Part shown: one piece after another, positions 16,981-25,643 of the stretch
Numbering within the stretch: position 1 is the first letter of the stretch
Layout: each line of letters opens with the position of its first letter
Origin: Lachnospiraceae bacterium
Lineage (GTDB): Bacteria; Bacillota; Clostridia; Lachnospirales; Lachnospiraceae
Assembly (NCBI GenBank): GCA_017556805.1
Contig: JAFYMC010000035.1
Coordinates: 151,641-215,640 of the forward strand
Reading direction: 5' to 3'
Length of the DNA stretch: 64,000 nt
Made by a program: the position numbers and the translations under genes
The notes under the pieces: generated by a model
What the model was told of the DNA's origin: nothing
The model's input: the letters and a program-made list of their open reading frames with translations, nothing else
Databases searched by the model: none

Positions 16981-17442
16981 TTATTTTAATCGGTAATTCA
17001 TGTCGTTTTCCTTCGCATAAGTATGCGCGTAAGAATTTTCTTCTACTACCAGCACCGCATTACATCCAGCAAACGCATTTTCATCAATACTTATAACGGT
17101 CTTCGGAATCACAATTTCTTCTATGGAATCACAAGAACCGAAAGCCTCGCTCCCGATACTTTTTACGCTTTCCGGCAAACATACATAGGTCAATGTGTCA
17201 TTGTCATAGAAAGCCTGCTCTCCGATAATTGCAATCGGCAAAACCAAATTCACCATATCCGGCAAAAGAAGCTCCTGTTCTGTACCGCGATATCCTGTAA
17301 CCGCTATTTCACCGTCCACCGGAGTAAAGGTAAAATCAATGGTCGGTGCCGGCAATAACGTTTTTCTTCTCAATTCTTTCCCGCCGCAACCGCATAATAG
17401 GACCATTGCAAATAAAAAAATTCCTAATCTTGCTCGATTCAT
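16981..17442 (-). CDS. leucine-rich-repeat (BspA-like) lipoprotein
   Basis: A small exported lipoprotein of 153 residues. The start at 17442 has GGAAAGG upstream; the longer frame overlaps the end of the methyltransferase gene. The signal ends in LLCGC with the lipidated Cys at 19. Residues about 75-150 hold LRR_5/BspA-type repeats: IIGEQAFYDNDTLTYVCLP, SVKSIGSEAFGSCDSIEEI and VISIDENAFAGCNAV. Proteins of this type are surface-exposed in gut clostridia and often bind partners; the ligand here is unknown. It lies 13 bases after the TrmH-family gene. Confidence 0.85.
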   Translation of the reverse strand: MNRARLGIFLFAMVLLCGCGGKELRRKTLLPAPTIDFTFTPVDGEIAVTGYRGTEQELLLPDMVNLVLPIAIIGEQAFYDNDTLTYVCLPESVKSIGSEAFGSCDSIEEIVIPKTVISIDENAFAGCNAVLVVEENSYAHTYAKENDMNYRLK

Positions 17443-17455
17443 CTTTTTCCCTTTC

Positions 17456-18178
17456 CTACTTCTGTATTCCCTGGGTAAACATATAGCTTCCGATGCCCAC
17501 CGCAATGGTCAGATTCAGAGAATCCACATCCGGCGTCTGCGGAATAATGATACTTTGTCCATAAGAGGCAAATTCCTCCGGAAGACCTGTTGCTTCATTT
17601 CCGAATACCAAGGAGAAAAGCTTCGGCTTCGGCACGCCGGATACGGTCAGTTGCCGCTCTCCGGTTAACATAAAGCAGAACACCTCATGGTCCGGGAACT
17701 CCTTACGATACTCCGCAAAACCCTCATAATACTTGTGTCTCAGACGAAACAAGGCTCCCATGGATGCTCTGACGCTCTTTGGATGGAAAGAATCCACACC
17801 CGGTGCGATGATTGCGATGTCATAGATCCCCATGGCCGCCGCAGTCCGAAGTATGGTGCCGAGATTGCCCATGTTACTGGGATTTACCAGTACAATATGC
17901 GGCGCATCCGCCTTTAATTCTTCTTCATACTTATCAAACACACCGATAACAAAGCAGTTCTCCTTATCGGAAAGTCTTGCAATCTGCTTGTCCGCAATAG
18001 TTACCGGAATATTGTGTTTTTTGCATAATTCGTCAATGGTCGCCTTCTCCGGGAAGGTAGAATGCACCAGTACCTCCCGTACCGTCTGCGGACGACATTT
18101 TAACAATTCGATGGTAGGGAATGCTCCTAAGGTATAGGAATAGTCCACTCCCTTTTTGTATGGTTTAATCGGTTCCAT
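17456..18178 (-). CDS. TrmH/SpoU-family RNA methyltransferase
   Basis: A SPOUT-class 2'-O-methyltransferase of 240 residues. The three SpoU motifs are clear: NPSNMGNLGTILRTAAA (about 110-126), LVFGNEATGLPEEF (about 190) and IPQTPDVDSLNLTIAVGIGS (about 212-231). The deep trefoil knot forms from the last two. Its N-terminal substrate-binding region is short, so the target (a tRNA or 23S rRNA position) cannot be assigned. It begins directly after the stop of the preceding hypothetical gene and is followed closely by the LRR lipoprotein, so the three likely form one transcript. Confidence 0.9.
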   Translation of the reverse strand: MEPIKPYKKGVDYSYTLGAFPTIELLKCRPQTVREVLVHSTFPEKATIDELCKKHNIPVTIADKQIARLSDKENCFVIGVFDKYEEELKADAPHIVLVNPSNMGNLGTILRTAAAMGIYDIAIIAPGVDSFHPKSVRASMGALFRLRHKYYEGFAEYRKEFPDHEVFCFMLTGERQLTVSGVPKPKLFSLVFGNEATGLPEEFASYGQSIIIPQTPDVDSLNLTIAVGIGSYMFTQGIQK

Positions 18179-18913
18179 TTATACCTCCCGGCAGCTTCCC
18201 GCAAAACGCTTAAACTCTTCTATCATCTTTGCCTTCCATGCTTCATCGCCGCCGCTCTTTCTAAGAATCAGCTCACAACCAAGCAACTCATACTCACCAA
18301 GCTTCTTTAAATACGTAATACGATACTTCTTCGGGGTATCAAATAAATAAGCATGGGTAAACACCGGATGCTCTACCGTCATAAGCTTGGAGCGGGTCGG
18401 CGCACTGTCATAACGGGTATAAGCAGCTTTCGCCCGGCTCTCCTTAATCTCGCAGTCAAACTCTCCTGCAATGGAAAATACAAACATGACATCGCGCTCA
18501 TAATTAATCTCTCTGCCGAATCCATAGGCTTGATGAATTTCTGCCGCATGACAATTTCCTTCATCAATAAAGCCCTCATCCTTCGGAATCAGGTAAGAAT
18601 AAGTCTTCTCATCCAAACCGGAAAACTCACCTCTCGGACCGTCCTCTGCCGGAACAGTCAGAGCACACTCGGCATCTGCGATTTCAAGTGTCGCCGAAGT
18701 CTCTGTATTTGTCGGCTGGGAACCCGTTGCCGTAGTTGTATTTATTGTGGATGCCGAAGAGTCTCCGGATGTTGTCTGCGTAGATCCGGTTGATTCCTCC
18801 TGCAGAAGCTGCGCCTTTAACTCTCTTCCGGCTTTTTTAAGCTCTTCTCCCACATTGCTGTCCATCAAATCATCACAGACATCCTTTAAGCCCTTTAAAA
18901 AGTTTTTAAACAT
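18179..18913 (-). CDS. uncharacterised protein with Ser/Thr-rich linker
   Basis: No family recognised. The 244-residue protein starts with an amphipathic, charged helix (FKNFLKGLKDVCDDLMDSN). A linker of Ser, Thr, Gly and Ala follows (about residues 38-72), then a globular mixed alpha/beta domain from about 75 to the end, containing YLIPKDEGFIDEGNCHAAEI and MFVFSIAGEFDCEIKESRA. There is no signal peptide or membrane helix, so it should be cytoplasmic. AGGAGGAG precedes the start. The stop codon abuts the start of the RNA methyltransferase, so translation is probably coupled. Confidence 0.7.
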   Translation of the reverse strand: MFKNFLKGLKDVCDDLMDSNVGEELKKAGRELKAQLLQEESTGSTQTTSGDSSASTINTTTATGSQPTNTETSATLEIADAECALTVPAEDGPRGEFSGLDEKTYSYLIPKDEGFIDEGNCHAAEIHQAYGFGREINYERDVMFVFSIAGEFDCEIKESRAKAAYTRYDSAPTRSKLMTVEHPVFTHAYLFDTPKKYRITYLKKLGEYELLGCELILRKSGGDEAWKAKMIEEFKRFAGSCREV

Positions 18914-18991
18914 ACGATATATCTCCTCCTAACGTAATCTGATTTCAATTCTCTTTTGTACCTTAGCAGTTCGCCAATACATTCATTTTCC

Positions 18992-19000
18992 AGTATAACA
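18992..19000 (-). promoter_or_regulatory. extended -10 promoter of the 18913 gene
   Basis: TATACT (18992-18997) preceded by TG one base upstream makes an extended -10. The -35 region is only a T-run. It lies between the terminator of the neighbouring hydrolase and the gene. Confidence 0.5.
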
Positions 19001-19040
19001 TATTTTGGTAGTAAAAAAAAGTACAGTTTCTTAAAAATCA

Positions 19041-19074
19041 GAAAAGGACTTTGCTTAAACGCCTGCAAAGTCCT
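19041..19074 (-). terminator. terminator of the metallo-hydrolase gene
   Basis: A perfect 10-bp stem (19045-19054 with 19065-19074) is followed on the minus strand by TTTTC, six bases after the hydrolase stop codon. Confidence 0.8.
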
Positions 19075-19080
19075 TCTTTC

Positions 19081-19950
19081 CTAATCCACCAATTCCTTCT
19101 TAATCAGTTCCACCATAATACTTGTATTGAGCCGGAATGCATTCACCGGATAGGTCGGGATTACATTGTCCTTGTAGAACCGCTTCTTGTAGTACTCGAT
19201 ACCGTCCTCCACCGTACCGCCGGCCTTGTAAAGCTCCACAATCTTTTCTGCCGTATCCCGGAATACCCACTCCGCATTTTTAAGAAAACGCTGCGTTTCC
19301 TCCTTATCCACCACACCGTAATGCGGCAAAAGCATATAGTCGATATCCATTGTTTTTACTTTTTCAAAAGCATCTAAAGACATCTGATAGCCCACCAAAA
19401 AGAAGGGCAGATATGTATCGTTTCCGAAGTACACGCCTAAAGTCTCGGAACCGAGCAAAAGCTTCTTTTCCTGCAAATAAAAGGCGATGGAATCCTTCGT
19501 GTGTCCCGGAAGACTGACCACCGTAAAGGTCATGTCGCCGCACGTTATGGTATCGCCGTCGTTTACGGTCACATCCACCCGAAGCTCATCAATCAAATCC
19601 TCGTACTCCGTCACCCCGCAGGTTTCTGCATATTTACGGTCCAAATCCCGCATAATGGCCCTGGCCGTCGGCTTCGCAAAGATCTTCGCCGCATACTCCC
19701 CCGCCACTACAACGGCCTCCGGATAATACTTTGAAACATAAGGAGCGCCCACCACATGGTCATAGTGAGAATGACTGAGGAATATATAATCCAGCTTCCG
19801 CTCCCCCAAAAGCGCCTTTACCTTCTCTGCCATCTGATAACCGGTAAATGCAAAGCTGGTATCAAACAAAATCGAGGTTTTCCCGTCATCCAGCAAAAAG
19901 CCGCTGTCCCCCGGTAAACTCCGCACATCCGTAACCTTAATATCTAACAT
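19081..19950 (-). CDS. metallo-beta-lactamase-fold hydrolase
   Basis: A 289-residue cytoplasmic hydrolase. The binuclear metal motif HSHYDH lies near residue 60 with the further His in LPGHTKDS near 155, and a C-terminal LPHYGV near 230 can supply the last ligand. The N-terminal DSGFLLDDGKTSILFDTSF and the spacing are those of the glyoxalase II-like MBL branch. No fused rubredoxin, flavodoxin or RNase domain is present, so the substrate is unknown. It has its own promoter (19984-20012) and terminator, so it is a single-gene unit. Confidence 0.88.
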   Translation of the reverse strand: MLDIKVTDVRSLPGDSGFLLDDGKTSILFDTSFAFTGYQMAEKVKALLGERKLDYIFLSHSHYDHVVGAPYVSKYYPEAVVVAGEYAAKIFAKPTARAIMRDLDRKYAETCGVTEYEDLIDELRVDVTVNDGDTITCGDMTFTVVSLPGHTKDSIAFYLQEKKLLLGSETLGVYFGNDTYLPFFLVGYQMSLDAFEKVKTMDIDYMLLPHYGVVDKEETQRFLKNAEWVFRDTAEKIVELYKAGGTVEDGIEYYKKRFYKDNVIPTYPVNAFRLNTSIMVELIKKELVD

Positions 19951-19983
19951 GTTGTCGCCTTCTTTACAAAATTATGATTCGTA

Positions 19984-20012
19984 ATTATAACACAACAAGA
20001 TGTGGTTTTCAA
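19984..20012 (-). promoter_or_regulatory. sigma-A promoter of the metallo-hydrolase gene
   Basis: TTGAAA (20007-20012) and TATAAT (19984-19989) have the ideal 17-base spacing. Confidence 0.85.
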
Positions 20013-20040
20013 TACCGTGTCATACCATAACTATTCTTTT

Positions 20041-20691
20041 TTACTTCAACTTGTTTAATTTTGCAGTATTACCGATAACAATTAATTTCATCGTTCCGGA
20101 AAGCGGCTCTTCCGGATTAATATTAGTGGAAACGTCTTTCCCCTGTGTAATTGCCACTACATTGATGCCGTATTTTTTTCTGAGACTCAACTCAATGAGC
20201 GTCTTCCCTTCCCATTCCGGACGAACACTGAGTTCCACCATGGAAACATCCCGTGACAGCTCAATAATGTCCATAAAACCGGAGCTTAAAAGATTTTTGG
20301 CCAATCGGATTCCGGATTCCGATTCCGGCAATACCACCTGATCGGCGCCCACCTTACTCAGAATTTTACAGTTCATTTCACTGGAACACTTTACAATAAC
20401 GGTCTTTACACCGGCTTCCTTGCAAAGCATCGTTGCCATGACACTGGCTTCCAATCCGCCTGCCATTGAAATAACAACCACATCCATATTGGAAATCCCC
20501 AATTGCTTGATGACTTCCGGATCGGTTACATCCGCGCACTTACAATAAGGTAGCTCGACACTTGCCGCATTTACCACATCTTCATTGCTATCCACTGCCA
20601 GTACTTCCGCTCCATCATCCACCAGTTCCTTTGCCACGGCTCTTCCGTATCGTCCGAGACCGAAAACCGCATAATTCAGATTCGTTTTCAT
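20041..20691 (-). CDS. ktrA: potassium uptake regulatory subunit (KtrA/TrkA type RCK protein)
   Basis: A cytoplasmic ring-forming regulator of the adjacent ion channel. The TrkA-N Rossmann domain opens with YAVFGLGRYGRAVAKELVDD (GxGxxG, then acidic VDS at the end of strand 2 for NAD(H)/ATP binding). The TrkA-C domain fills residues about 140-216 (VRPEWEGKTLIELSLRKKYG). The single RCK unit and 216-residue length are those of KtrA rather than the double-length E. coli TrkA. It follows ktrB by 20 bases. Confidence 0.92.
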   Translation of the reverse strand: MKTNLNYAVFGLGRYGRAVAKELVDDGAEVLAVDSNEDVVNAASVELPYCKCADVTDPEVIKQLGISNMDVVVISMAGGLEASVMATMLCKEAGVKTVIVKCSSEMNCKILSKVGADQVVLPESESGIRLAKNLLSSGFMDIIELSRDVSMVELSVRPEWEGKTLIELSLRKKYGINVVAITQGKDVSTNINPEEPLSGTMKLIVIGNTAKLNKLK

Positions 20692-20711
20692 GTTCTAATC
20701 CTCCGTCACTG

Positions 20712-22067
20712 TTATCCGACGCTGATTTCCTCCGTCGGATTTTTAATAATATTTTCTTTTCTCTTCTTGGTATTAAAAGCAATCGCAAGAGAAATCGGAC
20801 CGACACGTCCCAAATACATCGTTACAATAATAATCAGCTTTCCCCAGAAATCCAGTGAAGCCGTCAAATTTCTGGACAGACCTACCGTTGCGGTGGCGCT
20901 GAAGGTCTCGTACATCACATCCAGGGCCGGTGCTCCGGAAACTGCCGCCAACAGTACCGTGGAAACAAACGCAATCAGAAAAGACATGCTGACAACCGCA
21001 ACAGCCTTCCCCACTGCCTGTTTTGAAATCGTCCTTTCGAATAACACCGTATCCTCCCGGTTTCGTATGACCGAAAAAGCGGAAAGTAACAACACTGCAA
21101 TCGTGACCGTTTTTACACCGCCTGCGGTACCCACCGGCGAGCCGCCGATAAACATAAGGAGAAGAGACACAATGGCGGAGGCATCCGTCAGATTCTGCTG
21201 CGGAACCGTTGCAAATCCGGCGGTTCGGGTTGTCACCGATTGAAATATTGCTGCCTGTAACTTCCCCGCCAATGATAGCTCACCGATGGTTTGCGGATTC
21301 CGGTATTCAAACAGAAAAAATAATACCGACCCCGACAAAAGCAAAACACCTGTGGCGGAAAGTGCAATCTTACTGTGCAACGTAAGTTTTTTAAAGCATT
21401 GAAACTTCTGTTTCTTAAAGAGCTTCATTACACGAATTATATCCCACCAGACAATATATCCAAGTCCGCCGAGAATAATCAACATACTTGTCACAAGATT
21501 TATCATCGGATGTTGTACATAACCACACAAGCTCTCTTCGCCGATAACATCCATTCCAGCATTACAAAAGGCAGAAACCGCATTAAAAATCGATATCCAG
21601 ATTCCTTTTGCTCCGTATTCCGGCACAAACACCGTCATATATAGAAGTGCCCCGGCACCTTCTACAACAAAAGTTCCGACAATCACCTTTTTCAGAAACT
21701 TAACAATTCCTGCCATTGAGTTCAGGTTAAAGGCATCCTGAAGAAGCAACCTGTCTCCGAGGCCGATTTTCTTATGTAGCCCGATCATAAAACCGGACAA
21801 AATCGTAATAATTCCGAGGCCGCCGATTTGAATCAACAGTAAAATAACAAGTTGTCCGAAAAAACTCCATGCGGAAGCCGTCGTTACCGTTACAAGTCCC
21901 GTCACGCAAACAGATGTGGTTGCTGTAAACAATGCATCCGTATATGGAATTGATTTCCCGTTTGCAGAGGAAATCGGAAGCACAAGTAATACGCTTCCAA
22001 TCAAAATCGCAAGGAGGAAGCTTAACAAAATCATATGTGTCGTGGATAAGGAAATCCTTCTTTTCAT
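20712..22067 (-). CDS. ktrB: potassium transporter membrane subunit (KtrB/TrkH family)
   Basis: The pore subunit, 451 residues, with about ten hydrophobic segments arranged as four M1-P-M2 units. Filter-like segments include TTSVCVTGL (about 50), AVSAFCNAGMD (about 165), VTTRTAGF (about 275) and TATVGLSR (about 395), each placing a Gly at the pore loop. It works with KtrA in osmotic and pH homeostasis, probably driven by Na+ or the membrane potential. It begins 12 bases after the GTPase gene stops, so all three are likely one operon from the promoter at 23299-23327. Confidence 0.93.
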   Translation of the reverse strand: MKRRISLSTTHMILLSFLLAILIGSVLLVLPISSANGKSIPYTDALFTATTSVCVTGLVTVTTASAWSFFGQLVILLLIQIGGLGIITILSGFMIGLHKKIGLGDRLLLQDAFNLNSMAGIVKFLKKVIVGTFVVEGAGALLYMTVFVPEYGAKGIWISIFNAVSAFCNAGMDVIGEESLCGYVQHPMINLVTSMLIILGGLGYIVWWDIIRVMKLFKKQKFQCFKKLTLHSKIALSATGVLLLSGSVLFFLFEYRNPQTIGELSLAGKLQAAIFQSVTTRTAGFATVPQQNLTDASAIVSLLLMFIGGSPVGTAGGVKTVTIAVLLLSAFSVIRNREDTVLFERTISKQAVGKAVAVVSMSFLIAFVSTVLLAAVSGAPALDVMYETFSATATVGLSRNLTASLDFWGKLIIIVTMYLGRVGPISLAIAFNTKKRKENIIKNPTEEISVG

Positions 22068-22079
22068 GTAATTAACCTC

Positions 22080-23234
22080 TTACTTTTTTGCGCCCTTAAT
22101 CGCATCCAATATCATTTTTGCCAATTTCTTGGCATCTAATTCCCCATCGGTCATTCCGAGAAGCTTCTTCGTCTTCTCCAGTACCTCCGTAGATAATTTG
22201 GACTCCAGCACCTTCTTGACCCAATCGATATCCTGGAAAGACTTCTTCCCGAGATAAATCTGCTCAAAAATATAAATTGTGCCCTCGCCCAAAGCCGCCA
22301 CAATACTGCCCGCAATTACCGCATTCAGTACACTGGCTCCGATATTCAACCCCGGAATACTCTTTAGGGCAGAAATCAACGCTCTGGCAGCGGCGCTGAC
22401 CGTTCCCACTTCCACAATAGAGTTAAACAACTGCTTCGACTTTTCGTCATTCTTTACGCCGTAAATCCGTGCAATGGCATTGACCTCCGCAAGCTCAAGC
22501 GGCGATAAAATCAACGCATCCGCCACCGGAATCGGTACCGCGCCCACCACTACTGCAGAGGTGGTGGAAACACCAACAACGCCTTGCGCCAAATAACGTC
22601 TTCTTCCTAATTTATAATTCGCCAAATCATAGGAGCCGGCCTGTACCCCCTCCGGCATCAGCTCGTTGGTGGCATCAATCAGCTCCGTAATCCCCTCCGG
22701 TACCGCAAAAGCAGTCTCGTTTAACTCGTAGGTCGCCGCAACCACCGGAAGAATCTTTTTCAGATTACGCCCGCACTTCTTCTGGGAAGCAAAGGCCTTC
22801 TCTACCATCTCGATATTTTCTGCCCGCTCCGGTACGGAATACGACTTGGTAATGACCACGACAATCGGTACACTTTTCCAAATATCCGTAGCTCTCGCCA
22901 GACTCTGAATGGCCTTGGGAAACAATTTCCGGGACGTGCCGTCCACGCAAAACCAGATGACATTAATCTGATTATCTTCTTTTCCCTCTTTGGCACAATT
23001 CTTTGACCAATTCTGCACCGCACGGATGGCCATCCGTTCCTTCAAAAAGGTCGGCTCAAAGCCGATGGTATCAATCACACGGAACGGAAGCTCCTCACTT
23101 TCATAAATCTCCAAATCCTTTGTCGTCCCACTGATTCCGTAGCCCGTCAAAGCCCTTTCTTCCCCTAACACCGCATTGATTAACGTGGACTTTCCCACAC
23201 CGGAATTACCGATAACAAGCACATTTCCTCTCAA
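22080..23234 (-). CDS. dynamin/Era-type GTPase with hydrophobic C-terminal region
   Basis: A GTPase of 384 residues from a TTG start at 23234 that has AAGGTGG five bases ahead. In-frame ATGs further up lie inside the promoter or within the first 15 nt of the predicted mRNA without a ribosome site. G1 is GNSGVGKSTLIN (about residue 8), a threonine pair ISGTTKDLE gives G2, DTIGFE G3, and VVITKS G4. The C-terminal half has Gly/Ala-rich hydrophobic stretches (VVGVSTTSAVVVGAVPIPVA) like the DUF697 part of YcjF-type GTPases, suggesting membrane association. It leads the ktrB-ktrA operon, so a link to ion transport or membrane stress is possible but unproven. Confidence 0.78.
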   Translation of the reverse strand: MRGNVLVIGNSGVGKSTLINAVLGEERALTGYGISGTTKDLEIYESEELPFRVIDTIGFEPTFLKERMAIRAVQNWSKNCAKEGKEDNQINVIWFCVDGTSRKLFPKAIQSLARATDIWKSVPIVVVITKSYSVPERAENIEMVEKAFASQKKCGRNLKKILPVVAATYELNETAFAVPEGITELIDATNELMPEGVQAGSYDLANYKLGRRRYLAQGVVGVSTTSAVVVGAVPIPVADALILSPLELAEVNAIARIYGVKNDEKSKQLFNSIVEVGTVSAAARALISALKSIPGLNIGASVLNAVIAGSIVAALGEGTIYIFEQIYLGKKSFQDIDWVKKVLESKLSTEVLEKTKKLLGMTDGELDAKKLAKMILDAIKGAKK

Positions 23235-23277
23235 AAAAACCACCTTATCCTTTCGTATTTTAAGTACTCTCCTCATC

Positions 23278-23300
23278 ATTTGTTCTATTAACGAACAAAT
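23278..23300. promoter_or_regulatory. operator-like dyad over the GTPase-ktr promoter
   Basis: A perfect 8-bp inverted repeat, ATTTGTTC (23278-23285) and GAACAAAT (23293-23300), with a 7-base spacer, covers the -10 edge and the predicted transcription start. It is the right place for a repressor. The half-site order is opposite to the Gram-positive LexA box, so LexA is not proposed. Confidence 0.5.
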
Positions 23301-23327
23301 TATACCACCAGGGACGCCTTTCGGCAA
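23299..23327 (-). promoter_or_regulatory. sigma-A promoter of the GTPase-ktrB-ktrA operon
   Basis: TTGCCG (23322-23327) and TATAAT (23299-23304) are 17 bases apart. The predicted start is near 23292. Confidence 0.8.
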
Positions 23328-23330
23328 GTG

Positions 23331-24602
23331 TTACATTCCCAACATCATAATCAGTTCGTAGACCGAACTTACTACCGGCGGACGCTTTACACTTCCGACC
23401 GGTACCGCCGCCGGGTCTGATATCGACAACCTTTTATGATATCCGAGCTCGTTATAGTAATGTCGCAATTCCCTTCGATATTGTACGTACTCCTCCAAAG
23501 CCTCCTCTATACGTTCTTTTCGCTCTCTTCGTTCTTTCAGTTCTCGTTCTTCACGTTTCTTTTGGAGTTTTCGTTGTGCTTTGTCATATTCCATGGAAGA
23601 CGTTAACTTCTCCTCCGGCCAAATCCGCGTATAGCTTCCGCCAAGCTCATCCAAGAGTTCTGTCCATGTCCGAACCTCCCCAGATTCTTTCATACTGCTT
23701 CGATTCTCCATAAACCAATCCTTTAGCAATTCCCAAGTAGCTTCGGAAATCATGATACTCCAATTCTTCTTACTGTCATAATTGTCGTTATAGGAAATAT
23801 TGTCGTATCCGATTTTCACAATGCCGGTAGGGGTACGCTCCATCATGCCGCAAATTTCAAAGGAAGCATAAATTCTGCCAAACTCCGGACGGGATACAAG
23901 ATTCGGATATTTTGTGTAATACTCCTTGGCCAAAGCATTATATTTTTCTACATCAGCCTGTGTTTGAAGCAATACCTTACCGCCCCGTCCTTCATCTCCC
24001 GGCCGCATGACATAGGAAATCCCGGTACCGGCATGGGTCCCGATATAATATCCTGTAAGCGCCTCTTCAGGAACATTCTCTACGTCCATTGCCTCCGCCA
24101 GTCCCCGTTCCAGTTCATCCGTTACCGGAATCGCATCATACCAAGCCCCGCCTACAATCTCACTAATCATCACCCGAGTACCGGTCTTTTCATCTACCCT
24201 GATTTTCAAATCGTCCACAGAAAACACGCCCGCACTTTTTCCGTTAATTAAAATCCGAAGACCGCCCTTCCCGATTTCCGGCTCCGGAACAAAGGAATAA
24301 TGTTCTGTAGAAACTTCTCGAAACTTCGAAATATGTATCGAATGCTTCACCGTCTCCATGGGATCTTCCGAAAGTACCTTAGGCTTGCCCGCATCCGCAA
24401 ACTGTTGCCAAATCTCCAAAATCTTCTTATGTCCAACCTTTGTCCTCTGGTTATATCCGTTCATAACCTCTGTTTCATCGACTTGAAGCTCATCGTTACA
24501 GAACTTGATAAATTCCTCGTCTGTAACGTTCTTTGTAGACAGTATTCCTATCTTTGTGCTGTAATTATAAATACCGATGGTTCCAACTCCGCTTAACATC
24601 AT
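23331..24602 (-). CDS. uncharacterised protein with charged coiled-coil tail
   Basis: Not recognised. The 423-residue protein has no signal peptide or membrane helix. The N-terminal 100 residues are mixed (MLSGVGTIGIYNYSTKIGIL), the middle is alpha/beta with many Gly and aromatic residues, and residues about 330-395 are a highly charged Lys/Arg/Glu helix (KKREERELKERRERKERIEE). That helix matches the similar tail of the next gene upstream, so the two may work together. The stop is just beyond the ktr operon promoter. It follows the terminator at 24643-24680; AAGGCGG precedes its start. Confidence 0.65.
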   Translation of the reverse strand: MMLSGVGTIGIYNYSTKIGILSTKNVTDEEFIKFCNDELQVDETEVMNGYNQRTKVGHKKILEIWQQFADAGKPKVLSEDPMETVKHSIHISKFREVSTEHYSFVPEPEIGKGGLRILINGKSAGVFSVDDLKIRVDEKTGTRVMISEIVGGAWYDAIPVTDELERGLAEAMDVENVPEEALTGYYIGTHAGTGISYVMRPGDEGRGGKVLLQTQADVEKYNALAKEYYTKYPNLVSRPEFGRIYASFEICGMMERTPTGIVKIGYDNISYNDNYDSKKNWSIMISEATWELLKDWFMENRSSMKESGEVRTWTELLDELGGSYTRIWPEEKLTSSMEYDKAQRKLQKKREERELKERRERKERIEEALEEYVQYRRELRHYYNELGYHKRLSISDPAAVPVGSVKRPPVVSSVYELIMMLGM

Positions 24603-24642
24603 ACTCTACCGCCTTTCCGTAATGTAATAATTATAGAAATAA

Positions 24643-24680
24643 AGCGCCTGTTCTCAATCCTTCCATTGAAAACAGACGCT
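24643..24680 (-). terminator. terminator of the DUF6033-like gene
   Basis: A 16-bp stem (AGCGCCTGTTCTCAAT with ATTGAAAACAGACGCT, two mismatches or wobble pairs) is followed on the minus strand by TTATTTC. It sits between two same-strand genes. Confidence 0.7.
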
Positions 24681-24749
24681 CTCCGTAGCTCATATACCAT
24701 ATTATTCTACATTTTCTTAATTGCAGAACCTAGGCAAGGCCTTAAAATC

Positions 24750-25544
24750 TTATCCTTTAAAATCAATGATTGTTCCCAGTCCCTTTTCTGCCTCGGTCAT
24801 TGTGGTATCCGACACAAACAAATAATTGAAATCCTCCACCATTTTTACCAATTCATCAATGGAATCCGCAGAAAAGACCTCTTCTTCGGCTTCCTTGGTT
24901 TCAAGCCGGTGTTCTTCCCGTTTTTCCTCTAATCGCTCTTGCCGTTCCTTTTTCTCCGCTTTCTTCTCTGCTTCCTTCTTCTCGGCCTTTTTCTCTACTC
25001 TCCGCTTTTCCAGACGTGCTGCCTGGTCGTTAAAGGACTTACTCATCACTGCAAAGAAAGAAGTAACTCCGTTATCCTTTACCTGCACACCGAAGCCCTT
25101 TACATTGGAGAACCGCCCAAGCGCCTGCTTTAACTGCGGCAACTGTTTCTGTGCGGATGCAATCACGCCTTCGTACTGCTTGCGGAACTTCTCATCCTCC
25201 GCCATCCGTTCTACCTTCTCCTCATCAATCAAAACCACCATCTTCTGAGGATTCGCAAAGCTACCGGCATTGGCCTTCGCCATCTCCTTCATATCCTTAC
25301 TTACCAGGATAAAATCCATATTTTTATACTTGGACTTTAACTCCTCGTAATACTTCGCCGCCTTTTCACTCAGCTTCGGCTGACCGATAGTCTTGCCCTT
25401 TACGTCAACCTTTTTGGTGACTTCATTCTCCTTCTCAACACTTATTCCATCGGTCGCTTTCGTTTCCTTTGTTGCTTTTGCATCCTTCGTACTGTAAGTA
25501 TTGCCCGCAATATGCATATTACTGAGTATCGATTCAATTCCCAT
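24750..25544 (-). CDS. DUF6033-like protein
   Basis: A 264-residue protein with a Lys/Thr/Glu-rich disordered first 50 residues. A folded region (about 55-170) contains YYEELKSKYKNMDFILVSKD, MVVLIDEEKVERMAEDE and FRKQYEGVIASAQKQLPQL, which I associate with the DUF6033 family of Lachnospiraceae. A long Lys/Glu coiled helix follows (about 180-225). Family function is unknown. AAGGAGG precedes the ATG. Upstream lies a SigD (sigma-28)-like promoter (25603-25629), pointing to expression with flagellar late genes. The family name is from memory and should be checked. Confidence 0.65.
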   Translation of the reverse strand: MGIESILSNMHIAGNTYSTKDAKATKETKATDGISVEKENEVTKKVDVKGKTIGQPKLSEKAAKYYEELKSKYKNMDFILVSKDMKEMAKANAGSFANPQKMVVLIDEEKVERMAEDEKFRKQYEGVIASAQKQLPQLKQALGRFSNVKGFGVQVKDNGVTSFFAVMSKSFNDQAARLEKRRVEKKAEKKEAEKKAEKKERQERLEEKREEHRLETKEAEEEVFSADSIDELVKMVEDFNYLFVSDTTMTEAEKGLGTIIDFKG

Positions 25545-25602
25545 AACACTACCTCCTTGTAGTCAGTGACGTAAGTCCGTTTACGTGCCTCTCTAAAACA
25601 TT

Positions 25603-25629
25603 ATATCGACAAAAGCTTACAAAATCTTA
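25603..25629 (-). promoter_or_regulatory. SigD (sigma-28)-like promoter of the DUF6033-like gene
   Basis: TAAG (25626-25629), 15 bases, then GTCGATAT (25603-25610). The sigma-28 consensus of Firmicutes is TAAA-N15-GCCGATAT, so 10 of 12 positions match at the exact spacing. The overlapping TATAAT alone has no good sigma-A -35 (AGATTT). Confidence 0.6.
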
Positions 25630-25643
25630 ATGTTCCCTCACGC

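Noticed and set aside
23278-23300. LexA box at the GTPase promoter
   Set aside because: The dyad reads GTTC-N7-GAAC, the reverse of the Gram-positive GAAC-N4-GTTC order, and the spacing is wrong.
24826-25248. 140-residue Ser/Phe-rich plus-strand frame
   Set aside because: Antisense of the Lys/Glu-rich helix of the DUF6033-like gene; composition is an artefact of AAG/GAA codons.
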